Source: Streptomyces caeruleatus
GTDB taxonomy: Bacteria; Actinomycetota; Actinomycetes; Streptomycetales; Streptomycetaceae
Length of the DNA: 64,000 bases
Assembly (NCBI RefSeq): GCF_001514235.1
Contig: NZ_KQ948925.1
Coordinates: 621,469-685,468, forward strand
Direction: 5' to 3'
Shown here piece by piece: positions 41,637-50,055 of this stretch (positions within the stretch are counted from its first letter, which is position 1; the number at the start of each line of letters is the position of its first letter). The position numbers and the translations under genes were made by a program. Below the pieces are notes generated by a model that searched no databases, was not told the origin of the DNA, and saw only the letters and a program-made list of their open reading frames with translations.

Positions 41637-44234
41637 TTACTCGGTGGCTATGGCGCGCAGGACGTCCAGGCGTGCGGCTCGGCGCGCCGGGCGTAGGCCT
41701 GCGAGGGCTCCAGCGGTTACGCCGACCAGGGCTACCACCAGGAGTTGCAGGGACGGCATCGCGAAGGCGAAGGCGCTGTCGCTCGCACCGTCGGAGGCCT
41801 TGACCAGCACCCAGCCGAGGAAGGCGCCGAGGGCTATGCCGCCGGCCGTGCCGAAGGCAGCTACGAGGACCGACTCCCAGCGGATCATCGCGCGCAGTTG
41901 GGGGCGGGTCTGGCCGACGGCCCGCAGGAGGCCGAGTTCGCGGGTGCGTTCGTGGATGGCGAGGGTGAGGGTGTTGGCGATGCCGAGGAGGGCGATGAGC
42001 ACCGCGAGGGCCAGCAGTGCGTAGACGAGGGTGAGCATCATGTCGATGCCGCCGGCCGAGGACTGCGCGTACTCGTCGCGGGTCTGGACCTCGGGGTTGC
42101 CGTACTGGGCCGCGACCTTTTCCACCGCCGCCTTGCCCGTGTCCGTGCTCACGCCGTCCTTGAAGGAGACGGCGAGGACGGTGTCGGCGTCCTGGGTGCG
42201 GTGCGGAGCCCACGCTTCGCGGGTGATGACGTAGTCGCCGGCGAGTTCGGACCGGCCGTAGACCGCGCGGACCGTGAAGGTCTCGGTACGGCCGTCGGTG
42301 AAGGTGAGGCGGGTCTGGTCGCCGGTCGTCAGGTGTTGTTCGTCGGCCTCCTTCTGGGTGATGGCCATGCCGTGGGTGCCGAGGTCGGCGAGGGAGCCGT
42401 GGACGGTGCCGAGGTCGAAGGTGCGTTCCAGGGCGACCGGATCCGTGACCGTCAACGCCCTTCCCTTGCCGTCCACTTCGGCGACTCCTCGGCCCAGGCC
42501 GACGGCCGTGTCCACCTCGGGCAGCCGCTGGACCGCGTCGGCGAGGCGCGGGCTCAGACCGCTGCCGCCGGCGCCGAACGACGGGGTGCTGACGGCCACG
42601 TCGCCGGCGAACGACCTGGACACCGTCTGGTCCATCGTCGCCTTCAGCGAGGCTCCGAAGACCGTGAAGAGGGAGACGACGGCCACGCCGATCATCAGGG
42701 CGCTCGCGGTGGCGGCCGTGCGCTTCGGGCTGCGCAGGGCGTTGCGCCGGGCGAGGCCGCCGGTGACGCCGCGCAGTCGGTCGAGGGGGCCGCCGAGGAT
42801 CCGTACGGCCGTTGTGGAGGCGACCGGGCCGAGGGCCACGAAGGCGGCCAGGGCGAGGACGGCTCCGGTGCCCGCCAGCCAGAGGGACGGGGTCAGCAGG
42901 ACGCCGCCGAGCGTCACGCCGAGCGCCAGGGCGATCAGGGCCGCGCCGGTGACGGCTCGGGTCCGGGAGGCGCCGGAGGTGTCGACGGCCGTCTCGCGCA
43001 GGGCGGCCAGGGGTGCGGTGCGGCCGGCCCGGCGGGCGGGGAGCAGGGCGGAGCCGAGGCAGACCACGACGCCGACCGCGAGCGGCAGGGTCATGGAGAG
43101 CGGCTTCAGCACCAGGCCGGCCTCAGGGAAGGGGAATCCGATCGCCGGGAACAGGGCCTGGAGACCGGCCGCGATACCGATGCCGCCCGCGAGACCGGCC
43201 CCCGAGGCGGTGACGGCTACGGCGGTCGCCTCGACGAGGGTCGACGCGGTGACCTGGCGGCGGGAGGCGCCGAGGGCGCGCAACAGGGCGTTCTCGCGGG
43301 TGCGTTGGGCCACGACGATCGCGAAGGTGTTGTGGATGGAGAAGGTCGCCACCAGGAGGGCCACGCCGGAGAAGACCAGCAGGAAGGTGGTGAAGAGGGT
43401 CAGGAACTGGCTGGAGATCATGTCGGTGTTCTCGGCGGCCGACTCCTGGCCGGTGATGGCCTCGACGCCGTCGGGCAGCACGGTCGTCAGCTCGTCGACG
43501 AGTTCCTGCTGGCTGGTGCCGGGAGTGGCCCGTACCTGGATGCTCGCGGCCTCCCCGGGGCGGGCCGTGAGGTACTTCTCGGCGTCGGCCTGGGTCATGC
43601 CGGTGAAGGTCACCTGGGCCATGCCGTCCTCGCCGCCGAAGGTCGCGAGGCCGACGACGGTCACCTTGACCGGGTCGGGTGTGCGCAGGGTCGTGGTGTC
43701 GCCGATCTTCAGGTCGCCGCGCTCGGCGGTCCCCCGGTTCACGACGACCTCGCCGGACTTCTCCGGGGCGCGGCCCTCGGCGAGGCGGTACGGGTTGAGC
43801 TTCGGGTCGGTGATCCAGTTGCCGGCGAGGGTGGGCGGGCCCTGGCCGCCGATGGGGTCGCCGTTCCTGCCGACGAGTTGGCCGGCGCCCTGGATGTCGG
43901 GGGCGGCGGCGGCGACGCCGGGGGCCCGCTCGATCGTGGTGACGAGGTCGGTGCCGACCGGTTCGCGTACGCCCTCGCTCTCGCCGGGCGTGGTGATGGC
44001 GTCGGCGCTGCGGACGACGGCGTCCGTGCCGCTGGTGGCGTTGCCGAACATGGTGTCGAAGCCGGCGCGCAGGGTGTCGCCCATGACGAGGGTTCCGGCG
44101 AGGAAGGCCACGCCGAGGAAGACCGCGAGGAACGTACCGGCGAAGCGGCGCTTGTGGGCGCGCAGGGAGGAGACGCTCAGGCGGACGGAGGCGTGCGTGC
44201 CGTTCATGGCGTTCATGGCGTTCATGGCGTTCAT
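41637..44234 (-). CDS. ABC transporter permease, FtsX/MacB type with two permease halves
   Basis: An 865-residue exporter permease. One N-terminal membrane helix (RRFAGTFLAVFLGVAFLAGT) and a large extracytoplasmic domain are followed by two FtsX-like blocks. The first contains FSIHNTFAIVVAQRTREN and ALLRALGASRRQVTASTLVE. The second contains LLGIANTLTLAIHERTREL and GLLRAVGQTRPQLRAMIRWE. This is the actinobacterial MacB/DevC arrangement that extrudes lipids, peptides or drugs. It begins with the third ATGA coupling in the operon. The first twelve codons are MNAMNAMNAMNG, a 9-bp tandem repeat offering four in-frame ATGs. Confidence 0.9.
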   Translation of the reverse strand: MNAMNAMNAMNGTHASVRLSVSSLRAHKRRFAGTFLAVFLGVAFLAGTLVMGDTLRAGFDTMFGNATSGTDAVVRSADAITTPGESEGVREPVGTDLVTTIERAPGVAAAAPDIQGAGQLVGRNGDPIGGQGPPTLAGNWITDPKLNPYRLAEGRAPEKSGEVVVNRGTAERGDLKIGDTTTLRTPDPVKVTVVGLATFGGEDGMAQVTFTGMTQADAEKYLTARPGEAASIQVRATPGTSQQELVDELTTVLPDGVEAITGQESAAENTDMISSQFLTLFTTFLLVFSGVALLVATFSIHNTFAIVVAQRTRENALLRALGASRRQVTASTLVEATAVAVTASGAGLAGGIGIAAGLQALFPAIGFPFPEAGLVLKPLSMTLPLAVGVVVCLGSALLPARRAGRTAPLAALRETAVDTSGASRTRAVTGAALIALALGVTLGGVLLTPSLWLAGTGAVLALAAFVALGPVASTTAVRILGGPLDRLRGVTGGLARRNALRSPKRTAATASALMIGVAVVSLFTVFGASLKATMDQTVSRSFAGDVAVSTPSFGAGGSGLSPRLADAVQRLPEVDTAVGLGRGVAEVDGKGRALTVTDPVALERTFDLGTVHGSLADLGTHGMAITQKEADEQHLTTGDQTRLTFTDGRTETFTVRAVYGRSELAGDYVITREAWAPHRTQDADTVLAVSFKDGVSTDTGKAAVEKVAAQYGNPEVQTRDEYAQSSAGGIDMMLTLVYALLALAVLIALLGIANTLTLAIHERTRELGLLRAVGQTRPQLRAMIRWESVLVAAFGTAGGIALGAFLGWVLVKASDGASDSAFAFAMPSLQLLVVALVGVTAGALAGLRPARRAARLDVLRAIATE

Positions 44235-44989
44235 GAGGGCACCTCGAAGGCCTTCATGCGGTCCAGGACCTTGTCGGCGGTCGGGGCTGCCATGCGGTCG
44301 ACCAGGCGCCCGTCGGCGAGGAAGACGACCTCGTCGGCGTGGGCGGCGGCCACCGGGTCGTGGGTGACCATGACGACCGTGCGGGACGTCTGGCGCACCG
44401 TGCGGCCGAGCAGGCCGAGCACCTCCTCGCCGGAGCGGGAGTCGAGGTTGCCGGTGGGCTCGTCGGCGAAGACGACGTCGGGCTGTCCCGCGAAGGCCCG
44501 GGCCACGGCGACGCGCTGCTGCTGGCCGCCGGAGAGTTCGCCGGGGCGGTGGTGGAGCCGGTCGCGCAGGCCGACCACGTCGATCAGCGCGTCGATCCAC
44601 TCCCGGTCGCCCTTGCCGCCCGCGAGGTCCAGCGGCAGCGTGATGTTCTCCGCGACGGTCAGCGTCGGCACCAGGTTGAAGGCCTGGAAGACGAAGCCGA
44701 CGCGGTCGCGGCGCAGGAGGGTCAGGCGGCGGTCGTCGAGGCTGCTCAGCTCGGTGTCGCCGATGTGGGCGGTGCCCGAGGTGAGCGTGTCGAGGCCGGC
44801 CGCGCAGTGCATCAGGGTGGACTTGCCGGAGCCCGAGGGCCCCATGATCGCGGTGAAGCGGCCGACCGGGAAGTCGACGCTCACCCCGTCCAGGGCCCTC
44901 ACGCTGGTGTCGCCGGTGCCGTACACCTTCACGGCGTCGACGACTCGGGCGGCCGTCGGCACGGTCGTCGTGACGGTCGTGGTCGTCAT
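44231..44989 (-). CDS. ABC transporter ATP-binding protein (MacB/LolD type)
   Basis: A 252-residue ATPase with Walker A MGPSGSGKST, the Q-loop region FVFQAFNLVPTLT, signature LSGGQQQRVAVARA, Walker B DVVFADEPTGNLDSRSGEE and the switch histidine in MVTHDPVAAAHAD. The NLVPxLTVxEN sequence after the Q-loop is the LolD/MacB/FtsE subgroup mark. Start and stop codons overlap the flanking genes through ATGA on both sides, so translation of the three exporter genes is coupled. The N-terminus (MTTTTVTTTVPTAARVVDAV) is a Thr/Val-rich repeat before the domain. Confidence 0.93.
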   Translation of the reverse strand: MTTTTVTTTVPTAARVVDAVKVYGTGDTSVRALDGVSVDFPVGRFTAIMGPSGSGKSTLMHCAAGLDTLTSGTAHIGDTELSSLDDRRLTLLRRDRVGFVFQAFNLVPTLTVAENITLPLDLAGGKGDREWIDALIDVVGLRDRLHHRPGELSGGQQQRVAVARAFAGQPDVVFADEPTGNLDSRSGEEVLGLLGRTVRQTSRTVVMVTHDPVAAAHADEVVFLADGRLVDRMAAPTADKVLDRMKAFEVPS

Positions 44990-45267
44990 GCCGCACCGCC
45001 CTTGCCGCTGCGGCCGAACTGCTCGTCCAGGACGGACAGTCGGCGCCAGTACTCGTCCTCGTCGATCTCGCCGGAGGCGAAGCGGTGGCCGAGCACGGTG
45101 ATGGGTGAGTTGTCGTCCGCGGCCGGCCGCCAGGGGCCGCGGCGTCCGCGCCACACGGTGCGGCGCAGCAGGGTGATCCCGCCGATCACGACGGCCGCCC
45201 AGATCAGCGGGAAGAGGAGGATCCAGGGGCCGGGGCCGCCGTCGGCGAAGTGAGCCAGGGTCTGCAT
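44986..45267 (-). CDS. SHOCT-domain membrane protein, first gene of the exporter operon
   Basis: A 93-residue protein with one membrane helix (PWILLFPLIWAAVVIGGITL), a basic linker and a C-terminal SHOCT motif (RFASGEIDEDEYWRRLSVLD). SHOCT proteins are common small partners of actinobacterial transporters, with roles proposed in oligomerisation or membrane tethering. Its stop codon overlaps the ATPase start by ATGA. It is divergent from the TetR-type regulator. Confidence 0.82.
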   Translation of the reverse strand: MQTLAHFADGGPGPWILLFPLIWAAVVIGGITLLRRTVWRGRRGPWRPAADDNSPITVLGHRFASGEIDEDEYWRRLSVLDEQFGRSGKGGAA

Positions 45268-45439
45268 CTCGAGTCATCTCCCGGGTCGGTTCCGAAGAGT
45301 TCGGTTCGATGGGTCGTTCGGTGATGCTTCGAGACTCGCGCCGGAAGGGGGTCCGGGTCGTCGTACGGCCAGCGGCAGTGGCCGTACCTCGCGGGGAGTA
45401 CGCAGAGCCGATGGTGCTGCTCCCGAAGGGCTCGACTTC

Positions 45440-45459
45440 TGTAACTACTAGTATGTACA
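45440..45459. promoter_or_regulatory. Imperfect 20-bp palindrome, candidate TetR operator
   Basis: TGTAACTACTAGTATGTACA has matching ends (TGTA and TACA) and a self-complementary centre, with two mismatched positions per arm. Its low GC stands out sharply. It sits 8 bp before the preferred start of the TetR gene and within the promoter region shared with the exporter operon, the normal place for an autoregulatory operator. Confidence 0.65.
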
Positions 45460-45467
45460 GTGAGGGC

Positions 45468-46058
45468 ATGAGCGCATCGGACACCTCGGAGCGGCTGATC
45501 GAGTCCACCCGTGAACTGCTCTGGGAACGCGGATATGTGGGCACCAGCCCCAAGGCGATCCTGGAGCGCGCGGGCGCCGGGCAGGGCAGCATGTACCACC
45601 ACTTCAAGGGGAAGCCGGATCTCGCTCTGGCCGCGATCCGTCGTACCGCCGAGGAGATGCGGGCTACCGCCGCGGGAGTACTCGACGGGCCGGGCACGCC
45701 GTACGAACGCATCGAGGCGTATCTGCGGCGGGAGCGCGATGTGCTGCGCGGCTGCCCGGTCGGGCGGCTGACGATGGACCCGGACGTGATCGCCAGCGAC
45801 GAACTGCGGGCGCCGGTCGACGAGACGCTCGACTGGCTGCGCGAACGGCTCGCCGGGATTGTCGAGGAGGGCAAGGAGCGGGGGCAGTTCGCGTCGGGGC
45901 TCGACGGTGAGTCGATCGCTGCGACGATCGTCGCGACGGTCCAGGGCGGCTACGTCCTCGCCCGGGCGTCCGGTTCGCCCACCGCCTTCGACGTGGGTGT
46001 CCGGGGTCTGCTGTCCCTTCTCGCACCGCGCCAGGACCAAGACCAGGACCAGGACTAA
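45468..46058 (+). CDS. TetR/AcrR-family transcriptional regulator
   Basis: A 196-residue TetR-type repressor. The HTH is SERLIESTRELLWERGYVGT, then SPKAILERAGAGQGSMYHHF and KGKPDLA. The C-terminal TetR_C domain includes RDVLRGCPVGRL and GLDGESIAATIVATVQGG, typical of the subgroup with a conserved CPVG motif. ATG at 45468 is preferred over 45453 because the latter lies inside the palindromic operator. It is divergent from the ABC exporter, which it very likely represses. The C-terminus ends in DQDQDQD, encoded by a simple repeat that continues past the stop codon. Confidence 0.88.
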   Translation: MSASDTSERLIESTRELLWERGYVGTSPKAILERAGAGQGSMYHHFKGKPDLALAAIRRTAEEMRATAAGVLDGPGTPYERIEAYLRRERDVLRGCPVGRLTMDPDVIASDELRAPVDETLDWLRERLAGIVEEGKERGQFASGLDGESIAATIVATVQGGYVLARASGSPTAFDVGVRGLLSLLAPRQDQDQDQD

Positions 46059-46112
46059 AGCCAGGACCAAGACCAGGACCAAAGCCAGGGCCAGGACCAG
46101 GAGCAGGACCGC
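46030..46112 (+). repeat. Hexamer-based CCAGGA/CCAAGA repeat across the tetR stop codon
   Basis: The unit CCAGGACCAAGACCAGGACC occurs twice at a 30-bp interval within an array of CCAGGA-like hexamers. It encodes the acidic Asp-Gln tail of the TetR protein and runs to just before the ribosome binding site of the DUF4865 gene. Confidence 0.85.
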
Positions 46113-46126
46113 TAGGAAGGCGCCCG

Positions 46127-46699
46127 ATGCACGCGATGCAGTACGAGCTCACGCTGCCTGCCGACTACGACACGGGAATCATCCGCCGTCGCGTCGCGAG
46201 CCGGGGGCATCTGCTCGACGACTGGCCGGGCCTGGGCATCAAGGCGTACCTGATGCGCGAGCGCGGTGTGCGCGGATCGCCGGTCAACCAGTACACGCCG
46301 TTCTATCTGTGGAACACGGTCGCTGGGATGAACGCCTTCCTCTGGGGAGGCCCCTTCCAGGGCATCGTCGACGACTTCGGGCGGCCGTCGGTGCGGCAGT
46401 GGCCCGGGCTGGCGTACGAGGAGGGCCGCGCCGCCGGCTCCCCCGCACGGGTCGCGGTGCTGCGGCGCCAACAGGTGCCGGGCGAGGGGCAGTTGGGCGA
46501 CGCCATGGCGGACGCGGCGCGGGAGACCGAGCGGATCGCCCGCGAGGGCGGCTCGGTGCTCTCGGCGGCCGCCGTGGACGCGAGCCGCTGGGAGCTGATC
46601 CACTTCTCCCTCTGGGAGAACGACACGCCCAAGGCCGACGGCGACATGTACGAGGTGCTGCACATCTCCGCGCCGGGGCGGGAACGGCTGCGGGGCTGA
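46127..46699 (+). CDS. DUF4865 family protein
   Basis: A 190-residue protein. The N-terminus MQYELTLPADYDTGIIRRRV and the stretch NQYTPFYLWNTVAGMNAFLW identify DUF4865, a family of ferredoxin-like dimeric alpha-beta-barrel appearance that often lies next to tautomerase and TetR genes. No enzymatic function is established. AGGAAGG lies 6 nt before the ATG at 46127. It is followed after 30 bp by the tautomerase, probably in one transcript with tetR. Confidence 0.8.
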   Translation: MHAMQYELTLPADYDTGIIRRRVASRGHLLDDWPGLGIKAYLMRERGVRGSPVNQYTPFYLWNTVAGMNAFLWGGPFQGIVDDFGRPSVRQWPGLAYEEGRAAGSPARVAVLRRQQVPGEGQLGDAMADAARETERIAREGGSVLSAAAVDASRWELIHFSLWENDTPKADGDMYEVLHISAPGRERLRG

Positions 46700-46729
46700 C
46701 AAAGAAGTTCACAGCGAGGAGACCCAGAC

Positions 46730-47182
46730 ATGCCCTTCGTTCGCATCGACGCCCTGGGAGCCGATCCCGAGCGGCTGGACGCGCTCGGCCGTGCCGTGCA
46801 CGACGCCCTGGTGGAGGCCGTCGGGATACCGCCCGACGACCGGTTCCAGGTACTGGTCGGCCATGACGGCACCCACAGCACGCTCCGCTACGACCCCGAC
46901 TACCTGGGCATCCACCGGGACGACGGCCTCGTGTACGTCACGATCACTCTGCGCTCCGGGCGGACCCCCGCGCAGAAGCGGGCCCTGTACCGGAGGATCG
47001 CCGAACTCGCCCACAGCTACGCGGGGACCGAGCCACGCAACGTGTTCGTCAACCTGATCGAGAACGAGCCGATCAACTGGTCGTTCGGCGACGGGGTGGC
47101 GCAGTACGCCGACTCCCCTGCCGCCGCCGACTCGCCTGCCGCCGCCGACTCCCCTGCCCCCGTCGACTCCCCGCTCCCGTAG
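46730..47182 (+). CDS. Tautomerase-family protein with a repetitive C-terminal tail
   Basis: A 150-residue protein, 4-oxalocrotonate tautomerase superfamily. It begins MPFVRIDALGADPERLDALG, so Pro2 becomes the N-terminal catalytic proline after Met removal. The double-length domain includes NVFVNLIENEPINWSFGDG near the end, similar to cis-CaaD and MSAD-like members. The last 25 residues are repeats of DSPAAA encoded by 18-bp units and look disordered. A GAGGAG ribosome binding site precedes the ATG. It pairs with DUF4865 upstream. Confidence 0.85.
   Translation: MPFVRIDALGADPERLDALGRAVHDALVEAVGIPPDDRFQVLVGHDGTHSTLRYDPDYLGIHRDDGLVYVTITLRSGRTPAQKRALYRRIAELAHSYAGTEPRNVFVNLIENEPINWSFGDGVAQYADSPAAADSPAAADSPAPVDSPLP
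47110..47180 (+). repeat. 18-bp tandem repeat in the tautomerase tail
   Basis: Two near-identical and one diverged 18-bp unit (GACTCSCCTGCCGCCGCC) followed by a partial fourth unit, encoding DSPAAA repeats. The unit length keeps the frame open. Confidence 0.85.
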
Positions 47183-47185
47183 ACC

Positions 47186-47635
47186 TCACGTCTCCCTGAG
47201 GTCCAGGCGTCCGATCCGGGCCACGTTCTCCCGGTCCTCGGCGTCACGGCTCGCCTCGCCGGCGAACCAGGCGTCGAGGATCTCCTTGAGCAGGGGCCCG
47301 GATGTCAGGCGCAGGCTGAGGGCGAGCACGTTGGCGTCGTTCCAGCGGCGGGCGCCGTCCGCCGTGTAGGCGTCCGTACACAGGGCCGCCCGTACGCCCG
47401 GCACCTTGTTCGCGGCGATCGACGCGCCCGTGCCGGTCCAGCAGCACACGACCGCCTGGTCCGCCGTACCGTCGGCGACCTCGCGTGCGGCGGCCTCGGA
47501 GCAGGCGGCCCACTGGGGGTCGGCGCCGGGGCTGAGGGCGCCGTGGGTCACCACGTCGTGGCCGCGGCCGCGCAGCTCGGTGACGAGGAGGCGGGCGACG
47601 GGTTCGTCCATGTCCGAGGAGACCGAGATCCGCAT
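47186..47635 (-). CDS. RpiB/LacA/LacB-family sugar-phosphate isomerase
   Basis: A 149-residue protein. It starts [20 protein letters not shown] and includes [20 protein letters not shown], where the cysteine of the family motif (GxCGTGxGxSIxANK) is shifted to CCWTG. The block [20 protein letters not shown] carries the phosphate- and substrate-binding residues. The family interconverts ribulose- and ribose-5-phosphate or galactose- and tagatose-6-phosphate. It is convergent with the tautomerase gene. Because kbaY- and agaS-like genes lie within 5 kb, a role in a tagatose-phosphate or amino-sugar route is possible but unproven. Confidence 0.82.
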   Translation of the reverse strand: MRISVSSDMDEPVARLLVTELRGRGHDVVTHGALSPGADPQWAACSEAAAREVADGTADQAVVCCWTGTGASIAANKVPGVRAALCTDAYTADGARRWNDANVLALSLRLTSGPLLKEILDAWFAGEASRDAEDRENVARIGRLDLRET

Positions 47636-47719
47636 GTGGCGAGCCTACCGCTGGGCATGCGCCCGCCCGGCGTGCGGCCGAGCATGGAGATGAGCGGTGG
47701 GAACGGCCGAGGAGGCACC

Positions 47720-48007
47720 ATGCCGACCCTGCACATCGAGCATACGATCACGGACTTCGCCAGGTGGAAGACGGCCTTCGACCGGTTCGCCCCGGCACGC
47801 GCGGACGCGGGCGTACGCCACTACCGCGTCCAGCAGCCCGTCGACGACCCGGCCTATGTCGTCGTGGACCTCGACTTCGACGACGTGGCCGAGGCCGAGC
47901 GGTTCCTGGGGTTCCTGAGGTCGAGGGTGTGGTCGTCGTCCGAGAACGCGCCCGCGCTGGCCGGGGCGCCCCGGACGCGGATCCTGGAGACCGCCGACGA
48001 GCGGTGA
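47720..48007 (+). CDS. Small dimeric alpha-beta-barrel-like protein
   Basis: A 95-residue protein: [20 protein letters not shown], then [20 protein letters not shown] and a C-terminal [12 protein letters not shown]. The order beta-alpha-beta-beta-alpha and the W/F positions resemble ABM-type stress or monooxygenase-like ferredoxin folds common in Streptomyces. No catalytic residue is evident. A strong GAGGAGG ribosome binding site precedes the ATG. It ends 1 bp before the stop of the convergent ROK gene. Confidence 0.72.
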   Translation: MPTLHIEHTITDFARWKTAFDRFAPARADAGVRHYRVQQPVDDPAYVVVDLDFDDVAEAERFLGFLRSRVWSSSENAPALAGAPRTRILETADER

Positions 48008-48008
48008 C

Positions 48009-49250
48009 CTACGGCGCCAGCGCCCCGAGCGGGTCGTCCAGCACCGGCTGCCACGCCAACTCGGCCGCGCCGACGAGGCTGTTGTGGTCGAGGGTGCAGG
48101 CGAGGATCGGGACGCCACCGCTCTGGCCCCACAGGCTGCGGTCGGCGACGACGGCACGCAGGCGGTCGGGGTCGGTGTCGAGGAGGGTGCGGTGCAGGCC
48201 GCCGAGGATGATGCGGTCCGGGTTGAGGATGTTGACCAGGCCGGCGAGGCCGAGGCCGAGGCGGTCGATGAGCGCCTCGGTGGCCGTACGGACCGCGGGG
48301 TCGTCGTACTGGGTGCGGATCAGTTCGTCGGCCTGCTTGATCAGGGAACCGTCGGGACCGGGCTCGCGGCCGGCCGCCGTGAGGAGCGCCAGCGGGTCGG
48401 CCTCGACGTCCAGGCAGCCCCGGCTGCCGCAGTGGCAGGGTCTGCCCTCGGGGTTCACGGTGAGGTGACCGACCTCCAGGGCCAGGCCCGAACTGCCGGT
48501 GTGCAGACGGCCGTCCAGCACGAGCGCGCCGCCGACGCCCCGGTGCCCGGTGGCCACGCACAGCAGATCGCGGGCGCCGCGGCCCGCGCCGTGCCGGTGC
48601 TCGGCGAGCGCGGCGAGGTTGACGTCGTTGGCGGCGAAGGCCGGTCCGGTGATGCCGACCGCGCGCACGCACTCGGTGAAGGTGCGGCGCACCGGCGCGC
48701 CCACGGGCCAGGCGAGGTGAAGGGGGTTCAGCGCCAGGCCGTCGGGTTCGGCGACCGCCGAGGGGACGGCGAGGCCCGCGCCGACGCAGCGCCGGCCCGT
48801 CGTGCGCAGAAGCTCGGCGCCGGCCGCGACCACGGAGCCGAGGACCTTCGCCGGATCGGCGTCGACCGTCTCGCGGCCGGCCGCGGTGGCGACGATACGG
48901 CCGCCGAGGCCGACCAGCGCCGCCCGGAACCCGTCGGCGTGCACCTGTGCGGCGAGGACGACCGGGCCGTCCTCGGCGACCGCCAGCCGGTGCGAGGGCC
49001 GCCCCTGCGAGCCGGCCGCCGCGCCGGGCCGGGCGTCGACCCGGATCAGCCCGAGAGCCTCCAGCTCGGCGGCGACCGCGCCGGCGGTGGCCCGGGTCAC
49101 GCCGAGTTCGGCGGTGAGCACGGCGCGGGTGGGGGCGCGGCCGGTGTGCACGAGCTCCAACGCGGGTCCGAGCGCACCGCGCCCCCGGTCCAACCGCGCC
49201 CTCGAGGTGGTCCCTTCCCCCGCCGTCCGGGGGTCCGCCTTGCCGCTCAT
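48009..49250 (-). CDS. ROK-family transcriptional regulator
   Basis: A 413-residue ROK repressor. The N-terminal winged HTH includes PTRAVLTAELGVTRATAGAV and AAELEALGLIRV. The sugar-kinase-like domain includes LEVGHLTVNPEGRPCHCGSR, with the zinc-site cysteines CHCGSRGC near residue 273 and the conserved GCLDVEA. The ATP phosphate motif is partly altered (LAVPSAVAEPDG), as in regulators that lost kinase activity. XylR- and NagC-like members sense sugars or amino-sugar phosphates. It could govern the nearby agaS/kbaY set, although a dedicated DeoR regulator already sits there. Confidence 0.87.
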   Translation of the reverse strand: MSGKADPRTAGEGTTSRARLDRGRGALGPALELVHTGRAPTRAVLTAELGVTRATAGAVAAELEALGLIRVDARPGAAAGSQGRPSHRLAVAEDGPVVLAAQVHADGFRAALVGLGGRIVATAAGRETVDADPAKVLGSVVAAGAELLRTTGRRCVGAGLAVPSAVAEPDGLALNPLHLAWPVGAPVRRTFTECVRAVGITGPAFAANDVNLAALAEHRHGAGRGARDLLCVATGHRGVGGALVLDGRLHTGSSGLALEVGHLTVNPEGRPCHCGSRGCLDVEADPLALLTAAGREPGPDGSLIKQADELIRTQYDDPAVRTATEALIDRLGLGLAGLVNILNPDRIILGGLHRTLLDTDPDRLRAVVADRSLWGQSGGVPILACTLDHNSLVGAAELAWQPVLDDPLGALAP

Positions 49251-49286
49251 GAGGGCGAGTCTCCCATGATCCGCAGGTGCGGGGCC

Positions 49287-49943
49287 CTACCGGCCGCTCA
49301 CTCTGAGCGTGATGTTCAGCCGCCCGGTCAGCCCCAACTCCGGCGGTGCGGTGCCCGGCTGCACCTTCGGCACACCGTGGTGGGCGAGCCGCGCCGGGCC
49401 GCCGAACACGAACAGGTCGCCGCTGCGCAGCTCGACGTCCGTGTACGGCCGGGTCCGGGTCTCGGGGTTGCCGAAGCGGAAGACGCAGGTGTCGCCGAGG
49501 CTCAGGGACACCACTGGGGCGTCCGAGTTCTCGTCGCTGTCACGGTGCATGCCCATGCGGGCGTCGGCGTCGTAGAAGTTGATCAGGGCGATGTCGTACG
49601 CGGCCTCGGCGTAAGCGGCCTGCGGTTCGCCCAGGGCGTCCCGTACCGCGCGGCGGCCCAGCTCGCCCAGCCAGTCGGGGAAGGGTTTCACCGGGGAGCC
49701 GTCGCCGTCGACGACCGTGCGGGCGTAGCCGTAGGGGTACCAGTGCCAGCCGAGGCAGACCTGGCGGGCGGTCATGGTGCCGCCGCCGGGGGTGCGCACC
49801 GTGCGCAGGCCGGCCGGTGGGCGGGCCCACGCGCGGCAGGCCTCCAGCAGCTCGCGCTGGCGGCCCGGGTCCAGCCAGTCGGGCACATGGACCGCGCCCG
49901 GCGCGACCTGCGTGCGCTGCCTGGGGAACAGCTCGGTGTCCAT
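49287..49943 (-). CDS. AlkB-like 2-oxoglutarate/Fe(II) dioxygenase
   Basis: A 218-residue AlkB-family protein. The iron facial triad is visible: H-x-D in MGMHRDSDEN (near 133-135) and the distal His in LAHHGVPK (near 188). The 2-oxoglutarate-binding arginine lies in GRLNITLRVSGR at the C-terminus, and NFYDADARMG is the usual approach strand. The family repairs N1-methyladenine and N3-methylcytosine in DNA or RNA by oxidative demethylation. The ATG at 49943 follows GGAGGATGGGGGC; the longer frame adds only six residues. Confidence 0.88.
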   Translation of the reverse strand: MDTELFPRQRTQVAPGAVHVPDWLDPGRQRELLEACRAWARPPAGLRTVRTPGGGTMTARQVCLGWHWYPYGYARTVVDGDGSPVKPFPDWLGELGRRAVRDALGEPQAAYAEAAYDIALINFYDADARMGMHRDSDENSDAPVVSLSLGDTCVFRFGNPETRTRPYTDVELRSGDLFVFGGPARLAHHGVPKVQPGTAPPELGLTGRLNITLRVSGR

Positions 49944-50055
49944 GCCCCCATCCTCCCCCACCGGCCTTGAGCTGCGGCTCTGTAGCGGCGTCGGGAAGAG
50001 CGGCGGCGTGGGGGCGTGCCTGCTCTTCCCCGGGGTCGCTTAGCCTTGACGCACG

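Noticed and set aside
44235..44996. N-terminal extension of the FtsX permease
   Set aside because: This is an alternative frame of the ATPase gene; the permease starts at the ATGA overlap at 44234.
41745..45101. 1118-codon plus-strand frame opposite the ABC exporter operon
   Set aside because: Antisense Gly/Arg-rich shadow of three genes with strong motifs.
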